The notes beneath the pieces were generated by a model. That model ran no database searches, was not told the DNA's origin, and worked only from the letters and a program-made list of their open reading frames with translations. Both the position numbers and the translations under genes were made by a program. DNA of 64,000 nucleotides from Flavobacteriaceae bacterium (GTDB taxonomy: Bacteria > Bacteroidota > Bacteroidia > Flavobacteriales > Flavobacteriaceae), in contig JADGEL010000001.1 in assembly GCA_016744415.1 (NCBI GenBank), positions 899,855 through 963,854 on the forward strand, written 5' to 3'. Positions 28,018 through 36,231 of the stretch are shown here, one piece after another. Numbering within the stretch: the first letter of the stretch is position 1; each line of letters opens with the position of its first letter.

Positions 28018-29049
28018 ATGAAATACTTTAGTAACACCACAGCAATAATATTGTTCATAAGCATATTAGCTTTATCGTGCGTATCACCTAATAATAATGA
28101 GCAAGACCAAAATAAAACTATAAAAAAAGACCCTCTTCCATCTTGGAATGATGTTGCATCAAAAAACAATATTATTGCTTATGTAAATGAAGTAACCAAC
28201 CCAGAAAACAAAACGTTTATTCCAATAAAAGATCGTATTGCAACTTTTGATAATGATGGAAATTTATGGGCAGAACAACCAGCCTATTTTCAATTATTTT
28301 TTGCTATAGATAGAGTAAAAGAGATGGCTGCTGATCATCCTGAATGGAAAGTTGAGCAACCATTTAAAGCTGTCCTTGAAAATGATATGGAGGAATTAAA
28401 AAAACACGGAGAACATGGTCTAGTTCAACTAGTAATGGCTACACATGCTGGTAAAACAATTGAAGAGTTCGATACTGATGTTAAAGATTGGATTGCCACT
28501 GCTAAACATCCTACTAAAAATGTTGGTTATGATAAATTAGTTTATCAGCCTATGCTAGAACTGTTACAATATCTTAGAGTTAATAATTTTAAAACCTATA
28601 TTGTTTCTGGTGGAGGAGTTGATTTTATGAGAGCATTTGTTTCTCCTATTTATGGGATTCCGTCAGAACAAATCTTAGGTTCAAGAATTAAAACAAAATT
28701 TGAGTACAATAATGGAAATCCTAAAATAGTGCACCTCCCTGAACTAGATTATAATAATGACAAAGAAGGAAAACCATTAAACATTCAAAAAATTATAGGA
28801 AAAAAACCTGTTTTTTCATCTGGTAATTCTGATGGAGATTTACAAATGATGCAGTACGCTGCTTCAAACGAATATAAAAGTTTTATGCTCTATGTACACC
28901 ATACTGATTCTATTAGAGAGTGGGCTTACGACAGAGAATCGCATATTGGAAGATTAGATAAAGGACTAGACCAAGCACTAAATGATGGATGGACAGTGAT
29001 TGATATGGAAAAAGACTGGAAAGTTATTTACCCTTTTGAACTTAATTAA
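28018..29049 (+). CDS. HAD-superfamily hydrolase lipoprotein (phosphoserine-phosphatase-like)
   Basis: I start at ATG 28018, which opens a lipoprotein signal (MKYFSNTTAIILFISILALSC); the longer frame from 27970 overlaps the previous gene. The 343-residue protein has HAD motif I as FDNDGNLWAEQ (nucleophile Asp and Asp+2 present; the usual DGT reads DGN), the motif II region YIVSGGGVDFM and motif IV GNSDGDLQMM. Conserved VHHTDSIREWAYDR and a GWTVIDMEKDWKVIYPF end match a HAD group I recall as often lying near arylsulfatases. Substrate unknown. Its envelope location is unusual for a HAD enzyme. YeeE follows after 1 base. Confidence 0.85.
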   Translation: MKYFSNTTAIILFISILALSCVSPNNNEQDQNKTIKKDPLPSWNDVASKNNIIAYVNEVTNPENKTFIPIKDRIATFDNDGNLWAEQPAYFQLFFAIDRVKEMAADHPEWKVEQPFKAVLENDMEELKKHGEHGLVQLVMATHAGKTIEEFDTDVKDWIATAKHPTKNVGYDKLVYQPMLELLQYLRVNNFKTYIVSGGGVDFMRAFVSPIYGIPSEQILGSRIKTKFEYNNGNPKIVHLPELDYNNDKEGKPLNIQKIIGKKPVFSSGNSDGDLQMMQYAASNEYKSFMLYVHHTDSIREWAYDRESHIGRLDKGLDQALNDGWTVIDMEKDWKVIYPFELN

Positions 29050-29050
29050 T

Positions 29051-30049
29051 ATGGAAATAGTACTATTTGGATTTTTATTTGGAGCTATACTTATTTATGC
29101 TAAATTAAATAAATACAATACCATTAGTGGATTAGCAATACTTGAAGATTTAGCCGTTGTAAAAACAATTGCATTAGCAATAGGTTTAGGAGTTATTATA
29201 CTCAGTATAGAGATTGATTTAGGACTTGCTTCATACCATGTAAAACCATTTTTGGTTGGAGGTGTTCTGTTAGGTGGTCTTTTATTTGGTGTAGGAATGG
29301 CAATTTTGGGATATTGCCCAGGAACACTAGCTATTTCTTTAGGAGAAGGCTCTTTAGATGCCCTTATCGGAATTATAGGAGGTCTTTTTGGAGGTCTAGC
29401 TTTTACAATTATTTTACCATCAATTCAAAGTGTATTGGATCCTAATTTAGGAGCTATTTCTTTGAATACATTAATTAAATCAAAAACAATATATTATATT
29501 CTTATTTTTATTATTGGAATGTCATTTATTTATATTTCATTTTGGTTAAATAAAAAAGATAAAACACAAGGCAAAAAGTGGATATATTCAGGTATAGCGT
29601 TAGCAATTTTAAACGCTATTATTTTTTCGAGCTTTACATCCAACCGTCCAATCGGAGCTTCAACATCATTTCCTTATGTGGCTGATGCTCTATCAGGCAT
29701 AACAGATAATGATTATTATAAAGCCATCCAATCAGATGGTTATTGGGAAGTTTTATTCTTAGGAGGAGCTTTTTTATCTGGACTAATAATATCATTGATA
29801 AAAAAAGAATTTCAATTTAAACTTATTTATAAAAATTGGCAGAGATTTAAAGGAACATCAAAAACAAAAAGGGTAATTTGGGCATTTCTTGGAGGTTTTG
29901 TTTTAATTTTTGGAGCAAGAATGGCAGGTGGTTGTACTAGTGGACATATCCTTTCTGGAGGTATGCAACTTTCTTTGAGTAGTCTTGTTTTTGCGGTATT
30001 TACTTTTATTGGTTTATTGATAACTGGAAAATTATTTTATAAACAATAA
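29051..30049 (+). CDS. YeeE/YedE-family membrane transporter (sulfur-compound uptake type)
   Basis: The start is ATG 29051, one base after the HAD gene stop; the longer frame would overlap it by 50 bases. The 333-residue polytopic protein has the two pseudo-symmetric family signatures, GVGMAILGYCPGTLAISLGEGS and GARMAGGCTSGHILSGGMQLS, each with its conserved cysteine. Characterised members (TsuA/YeeE) move thiosulfate through a chain of cysteines. Beside two sulfatases it could handle a reduced sulfur compound, but direct transport of sulfate is not established for the family. The 36-base gap to the Crp gene suggests shared transcription. Confidence 0.87.
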   Translation: MEIVLFGFLFGAILIYAKLNKYNTISGLAILEDLAVVKTIALAIGLGVIILSIEIDLGLASYHVKPFLVGGVLLGGLLFGVGMAILGYCPGTLAISLGEGSLDALIGIIGGLFGGLAFTIILPSIQSVLDPNLGAISLNTLIKSKTIYYILIFIIGMSFIYISFWLNKKDKTQGKKWIYSGIALAILNAIIFSSFTSNRPIGASTSFPYVADALSGITDNDYYKAIQSDGYWEVLFLGGAFLSGLIISLIKKEFQFKLIYKNWQRFKGTSKTKRVIWAFLGGFVLIFGARMAGGCTSGHILSGGMQLSLSSLVFAVFTFIGLLITGKLFYKQ

Positions 30050-30085
30050 TTATATCAACTAGAATTAAAATCCCTTAACCAATAA

Positions 30086-30676
30086 ATGAAATTATCCCAA
30101 AGTGCTATAAAAAATTTAGTTTCCAATTACTTTCCAAATTTAAAGGAAAAAGATGTGGATATTTTCTTATCAATAACTAAATATTACTCTGCAAACAATA
30201 AAGAAATAATTCTTAAAAGTGGTAAAACAGATAAAAATCTAGTTTTTATATTAAAAGGAGTGGCACGCGCTTATTGTATTAATGATAAAGGGCAAGAATT
30301 AAATAATTTTATTAGAGCTCAAGGGCATTTAATGGGAGATGCGAAAGCATTTGGAGATGATGTTCAACTTCTTAACACTGAAGCTATTGGTGAAATTCAT
30401 TTTTTAAAATTTGATATTAGTAAATTAGAAGCTTTAGGTTATAATTCTCCTGAAATCATGAAATTTTATTTAGACTTTTTAAAAGAAATTATTCTCACAC
30501 TTTCATATCGACTAAATACTTTTGTTACTATGACTTCAGAAGAACGATATTTAGATTTGATAAAATGGAATCCTATATTGTTAGAGACTACTTTTGATAA
30601 ACACCTTGCAAGTTTTTTAGGAATAACGCCAATAACATTACATAGGATAAAAAAAAGTTTAAAACCTATCAAATGA
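30086..30676 (+). CDS. Crp/Fnr-family transcriptional regulator
   Basis: The 196-residue protein has a cyclic-nucleotide-binding-like beta roll (about residues 20-110, with FILKGVARAYCINDKGQELN) and a C-terminal winged HTH (HLASFLGITPITLHRIKKSL). This is the short Bacteroidota Crp type, generally without a proven cAMP ligand. Position after YeeE and before the DUF1566/sulfatase pair makes it a candidate local regulator of the cluster (inference). No cysteine cluster for Fe-S is present, so an oxygen-sensing Fnr role is unlikely. Confidence 0.88.
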   Translation: MKLSQSAIKNLVSNYFPNLKEKDVDIFLSITKYYSANNKEIILKSGKTDKNLVFILKGVARAYCINDKGQELNNFIRAQGHLMGDAKAFGDDVQLLNTEAIGEIHFLKFDISKLEALGYNSPEIMKFYLDFLKEIILTLSYRLNTFVTMTSEERYLDLIKWNPILLETTFDKHLASFLGITPITLHRIKKSLKPIK

Positions 30677-30701
30677 TATTTTTTTAACTATTTAGATCTT
30701 C

Positions 30702-30709
30702 TATCTTTG
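30702..30709 (+). promoter_or_regulatory. TAnnTTTG promoter box before the DUF1566/second sulfatase unit
   Basis: TATCTTTG lies 19 bases before the ATG at 30729 in an AT-rich stretch after the Crp gene. It may start a separate transcript covering the DUF1566 lipoprotein and the 810-residue sulfatase. Confidence 0.5.
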
Positions 30710-30728
30710 CCAAAACTTAAAAAAAAAT

Positions 30729-31307
30729 ATGAAAAAATTCATTTACCCTTTATTAATCATTATTTCAATTATCACATTTCAATCTTGTGATGATGATGAT
30801 CCTCTACCTGTACCATTAACCCATACCATTGGAGATTTTTACCAAGGAGGTGTTATTTTTTATCTTGATGCAACTGGCGAACACGGTCTAATTTCTGCTG
30901 TTTCAGATCAAAGTTTTGATGCAGTATGGGGTTGTCCACCATTAATCGTAAACGGAGCTAACGGTGAAGAAATTGGGACAGGTGCTCAAAACACAACCGA
31001 TATCGTTAACGGTTGTAGTTCTACCATTTCTGGATTTGCTGCAGAGTTATGTGAGAACCTTGAATTGAATGAGTTTAACGATTGGTTTTTACCAAGTAAA
31101 GACGAGTTAAACGAATTGTATCAAAATCGTGATATAGTCAATACCACTTCAATAGAAAATGGAGGTGCTCAACTAGAGGATGCTGAATACTGGTCTTCTT
31201 CCCACCAAAATAACAATTCTGTGTTTGTGCAACATTTTACAGCAGGAAATCAGTTTGGAGTTAGCGAAGATGAATTGTATAACGTTCGTGCTGTACGAGC
31301 TTTTTAA
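30729..31307 (+). CDS. DUF1566-domain lipoprotein
   Basis: The 192-residue protein has a lipoprotein signal (ITFQSC, lipid Cys near residue 19) with an Asp-rich start after it, common in surface-exposed Bacteroidota lipoproteins. The body matches the DUF1566 pattern: GDFYQGGVIFYLD, WFLPSKDELNELYQNR, EYWSSSHQNNNSVFVQHF and terminal YNVRAVRAF. DUF1566 has a C-type-lectin-like fold and may bind carbohydrate or protein. It lies 19 bases before the large sulfatase, so a surface-binding helper for the same substrate is possible (inference). Confidence 0.83.
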   Translation: MKKFIYPLLIIISIITFQSCDDDDPLPVPLTHTIGDFYQGGVIFYLDATGEHGLISAVSDQSFDAVWGCPPLIVNGANGEEIGTGAQNTTDIVNGCSSTISGFAAELCENLELNEFNDWFLPSKDELNELYQNRDIVNTTSIENGGAQLEDAEYWSSSHQNNNSVFVQHFTAGNQFGVSEDELYNVRAVRAF

Positions 31308-31326
31308 TAAATTATCCTTAAAATAG

Positions 31327-33759
31327 ATGAAAAAACAAAAATTTACATTCCTTCTAAAGTCAGTTTTAGTTGGATTAGCCATTACAGCATTTACAAGTTG
31401 TAATCAAAAAGCTACTGATTCAAATTCTACTAACGATTCAAAACCTGAATTTAAAGGAAAAATCGCTCTAGATATTAGAGATTCAGAATCAGATTGGTCA
31501 GCTTATACGCCTAAGTCTGCTCCTGAAGGAGCTCCAAATATTTTATTTATTTTGTATGATGATACAGGGTTAGGAGCTTGGTCGCCATACGGAGGAGGTA
31601 TCAATATGCCAACTATGGATAAATTGGCCGCTAATGGTTTAACTTATACTCAGTGGCACACTACTGCTTTATGTTCTCCAACTCGATCAACAATTCAAAC
31701 AGGAAGAAATCACCACCTTAACGGTATGGCTGCAATTACAGAAACTGCTGATGGTTTCCCTGGAGCAAATGGAAGAATGGGGCCAGAAGTAGCTCCGCTT
31801 TCTATGATTTTACAAGAGAATGGCTACAGTACTTTTTGGATTGGAAAAAATCATAATGTACCAGAACAAGATGTAGCATCAGGAGGAAGTAAAAAACAAT
31901 GGCCATTACAAATGGGCTGGGATCGTTTTTATGGATTTATTGGAGGTGAAACAAACCAATGGTATCCAGACTTAATTGAAGACAATCATTTTGTTGAAAA
32001 AGAATTTGAAGAAGGGTATCACCTTTCAAAAGATTTAGCAGATCATGCTTTAGGAATGTTAAAAGATCAACAAGCTACCAATCCATCAAAACCTTGGTAT
32101 TTGTGGTACAATCCAGGAGCAAATCACGCACCTCACCATGCTCCAAAAGAATACATTGCAAAATATAAAGGCAAATTTGATGCTGGGTATGATGTATACA
32201 GAGATTGGGTTACTGGACGTATGATTGAAAAAGGAATTTTACCAGAAGGTACAGTAAACACACCGATGAATCCTATGCGTGAAGATATGGCTCAAGCTAT
32301 TGATAATGTACGTCCTTGGGATACTTTAAATGATGATGAAAAGAAATTGTTTGCAAAAATGGCCGAAGTGTATGCAGGTTTTTCTGAATATACCGATGCA
32401 CAAGCAGGGAGAGTTATAGACTATTTAGAAGAAAGTGGCCAATTAGAAAACACGATTGTAATGTACGCTGCTGATAATGGAGCCTCTGGAGAGGGAAGTC
32501 CTAATGGTTCAGTAAACGAAAATAAATTCTTTAATGGATACCCAGATGAATTATCTGAAAACATGAAATATTTAGATGTTTTGGGTGGCCCAGAAACGTA
32601 TGAGCACTACCCAACGGGTTGGGCATCTGCTTTTTCAGCTCCATTTAAAATGTTTAAGCGTTACTCGCAATATGCAGGTGGAACAAATGATCCATTAGTA
32701 ATTTCTTGGCCAAAGGGAATTAAAGCAAAAGGTGAGATTCGTAATCAATACCATCACTCTGTAGATATTGTTCCTACATTATTAGAAGCAATCGGATTGG
32801 AAATGCCAAAAGTTCATAACGGAGTTAAACAAGTTCCATTATCTGGAGTTTCTATGGCTTATACTTTTGATGCAAAACCAAATGATGCAACTAAAAAAGA
32901 AGTACAATATTTTGCGATGCTTGGTTCTCGTGGTATCTGGAAAGATGGATGGAAAGCAGCAGCTATTCATGCGCCTTTATCTGGAGCAGGACACTTTGAT
33001 GAAGATGATTGGGAATTATATCATGTAGCTGTTGATAGGTCTGAATCAAATGATCTTGCAAAAGAAAATCCAGAAAAATTAAAAGAATTAATTGACGCTT
33101 GGTTTGTTGAAGCAGAAAAAAATAATGTACTTCCATTAGATGACAGAAGTGCTGCTGAAATTATTGGTATAGAAAGACCATCACAAGAGCCTGCAAGAGA
33201 TAGATATGTTTATTATCCGTTTGCAGCAGCTGTACCAGAGGGTAATGCTGTAAATGTTAGAGGACGTTCTTATAAAATGTTAGCGAATGTAGAGGTTACT
33301 AATAAAACATCAGGAGTAGTCTTTGCACACGGTTCACGTTTTGGAGGACATACGTTGTTTATCAAAAACAAAAAATTGTATTATGTATATAATTTCTTAG
33401 GAATAAAGCCAGAGCAAGTTTTTGAATCTAATATAACCCTTACTCCTGGAAGTCATACTATAGGTATGGAATTTATAAGAGAAAAAACAGGTGATAAAGG
33501 AGAATCAGTAGGAACAACAAAACTTTATATTGATGATAAATTAGTTGCTGAAGGACCAATGAGAACACAACCTGCCAAATTCACATTGTCTGGAGATGGT
33601 TTATGCGTTGGCTATGATAGTGCAGATGCTGTAAGTGAATTGTACCCAAGTCCAAGTAAATTTAGCGGAGGAACAATTGATTTTGTAGGTGTAACAGTTG
33701 AAGGTACACCTTATGTAAATTTAGAGGCAGAAGCAAAAAGAGCATTGATGAGTCATTAA
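31327..33759 (+). CDS. large arylsulfatase lipoprotein with C-terminal extension
   Basis: The 810-residue sulfatase has a lipobox (AFTSC, lipid Cys at residue 25) and so is probably envelope-anchored. Metal ligands DD are in LYDDTGLGAW, and the formylglycine motif is C116-S-P-T-R in ALCSPTRSTIQTGRNH, the classical CxPxR form. MYAADNGASGEGSPNGSVNE and the IVPTLLEAIGLEMP segment follow. Beyond ~residue 620 a beta-rich extension (VFAHGSRFGGHTLFIKNKKLYYVYNFLG; GTTKLYIDDKLVAEGPM) resembles the lectin-like tail of large arylsulfatases. Localisation and motif differ from the 505-residue sulfatase upstream, suggesting a different step or substrate. A terminator follows at 33781-33820. Confidence 0.93.
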   Translation: MKKQKFTFLLKSVLVGLAITAFTSCNQKATDSNSTNDSKPEFKGKIALDIRDSESDWSAYTPKSAPEGAPNILFILYDDTGLGAWSPYGGGINMPTMDKLAANGLTYTQWHTTALCSPTRSTIQTGRNHHLNGMAAITETADGFPGANGRMGPEVAPLSMILQENGYSTFWIGKNHNVPEQDVASGGSKKQWPLQMGWDRFYGFIGGETNQWYPDLIEDNHFVEKEFEEGYHLSKDLADHALGMLKDQQATNPSKPWYLWYNPGANHAPHHAPKEYIAKYKGKFDAGYDVYRDWVTGRMIEKGILPEGTVNTPMNPMREDMAQAIDNVRPWDTLNDDEKKLFAKMAEVYAGFSEYTDAQAGRVIDYLEESGQLENTIVMYAADNGASGEGSPNGSVNENKFFNGYPDELSENMKYLDVLGGPETYEHYPTGWASAFSAPFKMFKRYSQYAGGTNDPLVISWPKGIKAKGEIRNQYHHSVDIVPTLLEAIGLEMPKVHNGVKQVPLSGVSMAYTFDAKPNDATKKEVQYFAMLGSRGIWKDGWKAAAIHAPLSGAGHFDEDDWELYHVAVDRSESNDLAKENPEKLKELIDAWFVEAEKNNVLPLDDRSAAEIIGIERPSQEPARDRYVYYPFAAAVPEGNAVNVRGRSYKMLANVEVTNKTSGVVFAHGSRFGGHTLFIKNKKLYYVYNFLGIKPEQVFESNITLTPGSHTIGMEFIREKTGDKGESVGTTKLYIDDKLVAEGPMRTQPAKFTLSGDGLCVGYDSADAVSELYPSPSKFSGGTIDFVGVTVEGTPYVNLEAEAKRALMSH

Positions 33760-33780
33760 AGAAGAATAATTTCTGAATTT

Positions 33781-33820
33781 TTAAAAGCCGAATATATTTT
33801 ATATTCGGCTTTTAATTTTT
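33781..33820 (+). terminator. rho-independent terminator after the second sulfatase
   Basis: The stem TTAAAAGCCGAATAT / ATATTCGGCTTTTAA is followed by TTTTTAGTTATTTTT, 22 bases after the sulfatase stop. Confidence 0.85.
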
Positions 33821-33851
33821 AGTTATTTTTACGTCTCAAAATATAGATCAC

Positions 33852-34874
33852 ATGAAAAAAATCATCTCCTTAGCAATTGTACTATTTATCTGTACAATTA
33901 CAAATGCGCAATCTTTGTCAGAATTATACCAAACAGTAAACTCTTCTATAGTTGTCATTAAAACTCAAAACAATACAAGTGCAGGTTTAGGCGACAAGAA
34001 AAAAGTGAACACTCAAGAAGGTTTAGGATCTGGAGTATTAATTTCTGCTGACGGTTTAATTTGGACAGCTTCTCACGTAGTTCATAGTACTGAGAATTTA
34101 GCTGTTAAATTTACTGATGGTGATATTTATGAAGCTGAAGTGTTAAGTTCTAGTCCGTCTGCTGATGTAGCACTCATCAAAATAATTGGTGATTTTCAAT
34201 TAAAAAATAAGCATGTTGCTTCTATTGGCAATTCTGACAAAGTAACTATTGGTCAAGAAATTTTTGTGATTGGTTCACCACTTGGTATTGAACAAACACT
34301 TACAAGAGGGATTGTAAGTGGTAAGATTACGCAGGGAAATTTGAATGAAAGTTTTTCTCCAGTAGAATTTATCCAAACAGATGCGGCAATTAATCCTGGT
34401 AATTCTGGTGGGCCATTATTTAATATGAGTGGTGAGGTTATTGGAATTGCAAGTTTTATCATGTCACAATCTGGAGGTTTTGTAGGTCTTGGTTTTGGAG
34501 CATCCTCAAATGTTGCTACTAAAATTTTAATGAATCAAAAAAGTATTTGGTCTGGGATGGAATTTGCTTTTCTAGAAGGCGAAATGGCGGAGATTTTTAA
34601 CCTACCTCAAGAAGCAGGATTGTTAGTCTTATCAGTAACATCTAAAGGATTAGGAAATAAATTAGGGCTTCGTGGAGGTTATATAAATGTAACTATTGAA
34701 GGAAGTCCGTTACTAATTGGGGGAGATATTTTATTAGAAATTGCAGGTGTTAAATTAGAAAATGCAGAATCATTAGACCTTCTTAAAAAGAAAATGATCA
34801 TTTTTGAAAACACAAATTTCGAAGTTAAATATTTACGTGCTGGTAAAGTTTATACTTCTTCTGTAAAGAAATAA
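33852..34874 (+). CDS. periplasmic trypsin-like serine protease (HtrA/DegP-related)
   Basis: The 340-residue protein has a signal peptide (MKKIISLAIVLFICTITNAQ) and an S1C protease domain with catalytic H75 (WTASHVVHS), D105 (SADVALIKI) and S185 (NPGNSGGPLF). The residues after ~245 form a single PDZ-like domain (GLLVLSVTSKGLGNKLGLRGG). DegP proper has two PDZ domains and is longer. It would act in periplasmic protein quality control or signalling. It stands alone after a terminator. Confidence 0.9.
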   Translation: MKKIISLAIVLFICTITNAQSLSELYQTVNSSIVVIKTQNNTSAGLGDKKKVNTQEGLGSGVLISADGLIWTASHVVHSTENLAVKFTDGDIYEAEVLSSSPSADVALIKIIGDFQLKNKHVASIGNSDKVTIGQEIFVIGSPLGIEQTLTRGIVSGKITQGNLNESFSPVEFIQTDAAINPGNSGGPLFNMSGEVIGIASFIMSQSGGFVGLGFGASSNVATKILMNQKSIWSGMEFAFLEGEMAEIFNLPQEAGLLVLSVTSKGLGNKLGLRGGYINVTIEGSPLLIGGDILLEIAGVKLENAESLDLLKKKMIIFENTNFEVKYLRAGKVYTSSVKK

Positions 34875-34960
34875 TCTATATTATATTTTTAGATTACTTG
34901 TCTCACTCAAATAAATTGGAGCATATTTTGTAGAAATACAAACTGTAAGTTTTAAAGAGC

Positions 34961-35416
34961 TTAATTGACAGAGATCAAATTCACTTCATAAATTAAAATA
35001 GCTCCACCAGGAATTCTACCACTTCCAGAAATGCCATATGCTAAATGAGCAGGGATAAGAAGAATACCATTACCTCCTTCTTTAAAATGTGGTATTCCCT
35101 CTTTCCATCCTTCAATAACCTCATTGAGGTTTAAAGAGACTCCGCTAGAATTACTTTCATCAAAAATTTCTTCGTCAATAAAATAACCTGTATAAGCAAC
35201 AGTTACATTAGAAATTTCTGTTGGTCTTGTTCCTGTTCCTTCTTCATATACTACGTAGTATAATCCAGAATTACTTCGTGTTGCATCTAAATTGTTCGCG
35301 GTAATATAAGCTTGAATTTCTTGTTCGTTGACTTCAGTATAGTCAACTAAATCATTATCATCATCAGCACAAGAAATTAAAAAGATAAATGCAAAAGCTA
35401 AAAGCGAATATTTCAT
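34961..35416 (-). CDS. FKBP-type peptidyl-prolyl cis-trans isomerase lipoprotein
   Basis: The 151-residue protein has a lipoprotein signal (FIFLISC, lipid Cys at residue 16) and an FKBP domain: VTVAYTGYFIDEEIFDES, LNEVIEGWKEGIPHFKEGG and GILLIPAHLAYG...IPGGAILIYEVNLI. It should catalyse proline isomerisation in the periplasm. An Asp-rich segment (ADDDNDLVDY) follows the lipid cysteine, as in other exported lipoproteins here. Monocistronic, convergent with the protease gene. Confidence 0.9.
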   Translation of the reverse strand: MKYSLLAFAFIFLISCADDDNDLVDYTEVNEQEIQAYITANNLDATRSNSGLYYVVYEEGTGTRPTEISNVTVAYTGYFIDEEIFDESNSSGVSLNLNEVIEGWKEGIPHFKEGGNGILLIPAHLAYGISGSGRIPGGAILIYEVNLISVN

Positions 35417-35529
35417 GGTTTAGGGTTTTTTAAGAAGTATCAAATATACTAAAGTCGTCAAGTTGAACTAATTTATTACTAAGATAAAAATTAGTTGCTT
35501 TATCTCTTTCTCAATAGTTTATAGAACAT

Positions 35530-35537
35530 TATTTTTG
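35530..35537 (+). promoter_or_regulatory. TAnnTTTG promoter box
   Basis: TATTTTTG lies 14 bases before the ATG at 35552 of the porin-family gene; a short leader is implied. Confidence 0.4.
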
Positions 35538-35551
35538 AGAAAACTTATTCT

Positions 35552-36166
35552 ATGAAAAAAATAGCCCTAGTTATATTCATTGTATTTTCTATTCAAAGCT
35601 TAACAGCTCAAAATGTATCTTTTGGTTTAAAGGGAGGAGTAAATATGTCAAAATTTAGCAGCGCTAATGATATAGCAGGTAGAGATGATGAATATAAAAT
35701 ATTTAAATATAAGCTTGGATTTCAAGTTGGTGGATTTGCTGAATTTAAATTGAAAGGAAATTTTTATCTGCAACCAGAACTTCTATTTTCCTTACAAGGA
35801 ACAAAAATCTATAACTTGATAAACAGAACCTATTATAATACGAATGAGTTTTATTTTACTCTTCCATTAATGTTCAATTATAAGTTTTTAGAAAACTATG
35901 GTGTTGAATTAGGTCCACAGATTAATTATTTGTTTGCGATTAAACAAGAAGAAGGCTTTAAATACCCAGAAGAAGTATTGGATGAATTGTCAAATGAGAT
36001 TAATTGGGGGATTGCAGCAGGTTTAAAATATAATGTTTCACCTACATTAGGATTTGGTATTCGATATATTTATGGTTTTGAGAGAAAAGAAAATTTGACA
36101 GGATTTATTTTTCGAAAATATAAAAACTCAGTTTTACAACTGAATTTAGAGTATAAATTTAATTAA
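35552..36166 (+). CDS. porin-family outer-membrane beta-barrel protein (OMP_b-brl type)
   Basis: The 204-residue protein begins with a signal peptide (MKKIALVIFIVFSIQSLTAQ) and the typical FGLKGGVNMSKFS strand of small Bacteroidota outer-membrane barrels. Further strands follow: FQVGGFAEFKLKGNFYLQPELLFSLQG, FTLPLMFNYKFLENYGVELGPQINYLF and FGIRYIYGF, with terminal LQLNLEYKFN. It is probably an eight-stranded barrel. No ligand or role is evident. Confidence 0.83.
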   Translation: MKKIALVIFIVFSIQSLTAQNVSFGLKGGVNMSKFSSANDIAGRDDEYKIFKYKLGFQVGGFAEFKLKGNFYLQPELLFSLQGTKIYNLINRTYYNTNEFYFTLPLMFNYKFLENYGVELGPQINYLFAIKQEEGFKYPEEVLDELSNEINWGIAAGLKYNVSPTLGFGIRYIYGFERKENLTGFIFRKYKNSVLQLNLEYKFN

Positions 36167-36181
36167 AGAAATCATAAAACT

Positions 36182-36212
36182 AAAAAAGCCACATCAATTT
36201 GATGTGGCTTAT
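36182..36212. terminator. bidirectional rho-independent terminator
   Basis: The stem AAGCCACATC / GATGTGGCTT with a short AATTT loop has an A-run on one side and a T/A-rich tail on the other. It lies between the convergent porin-family gene and pruA and can serve both. Confidence 0.8.
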
Positions 36213-36231
36213 AAATTATTTATATAACAGA

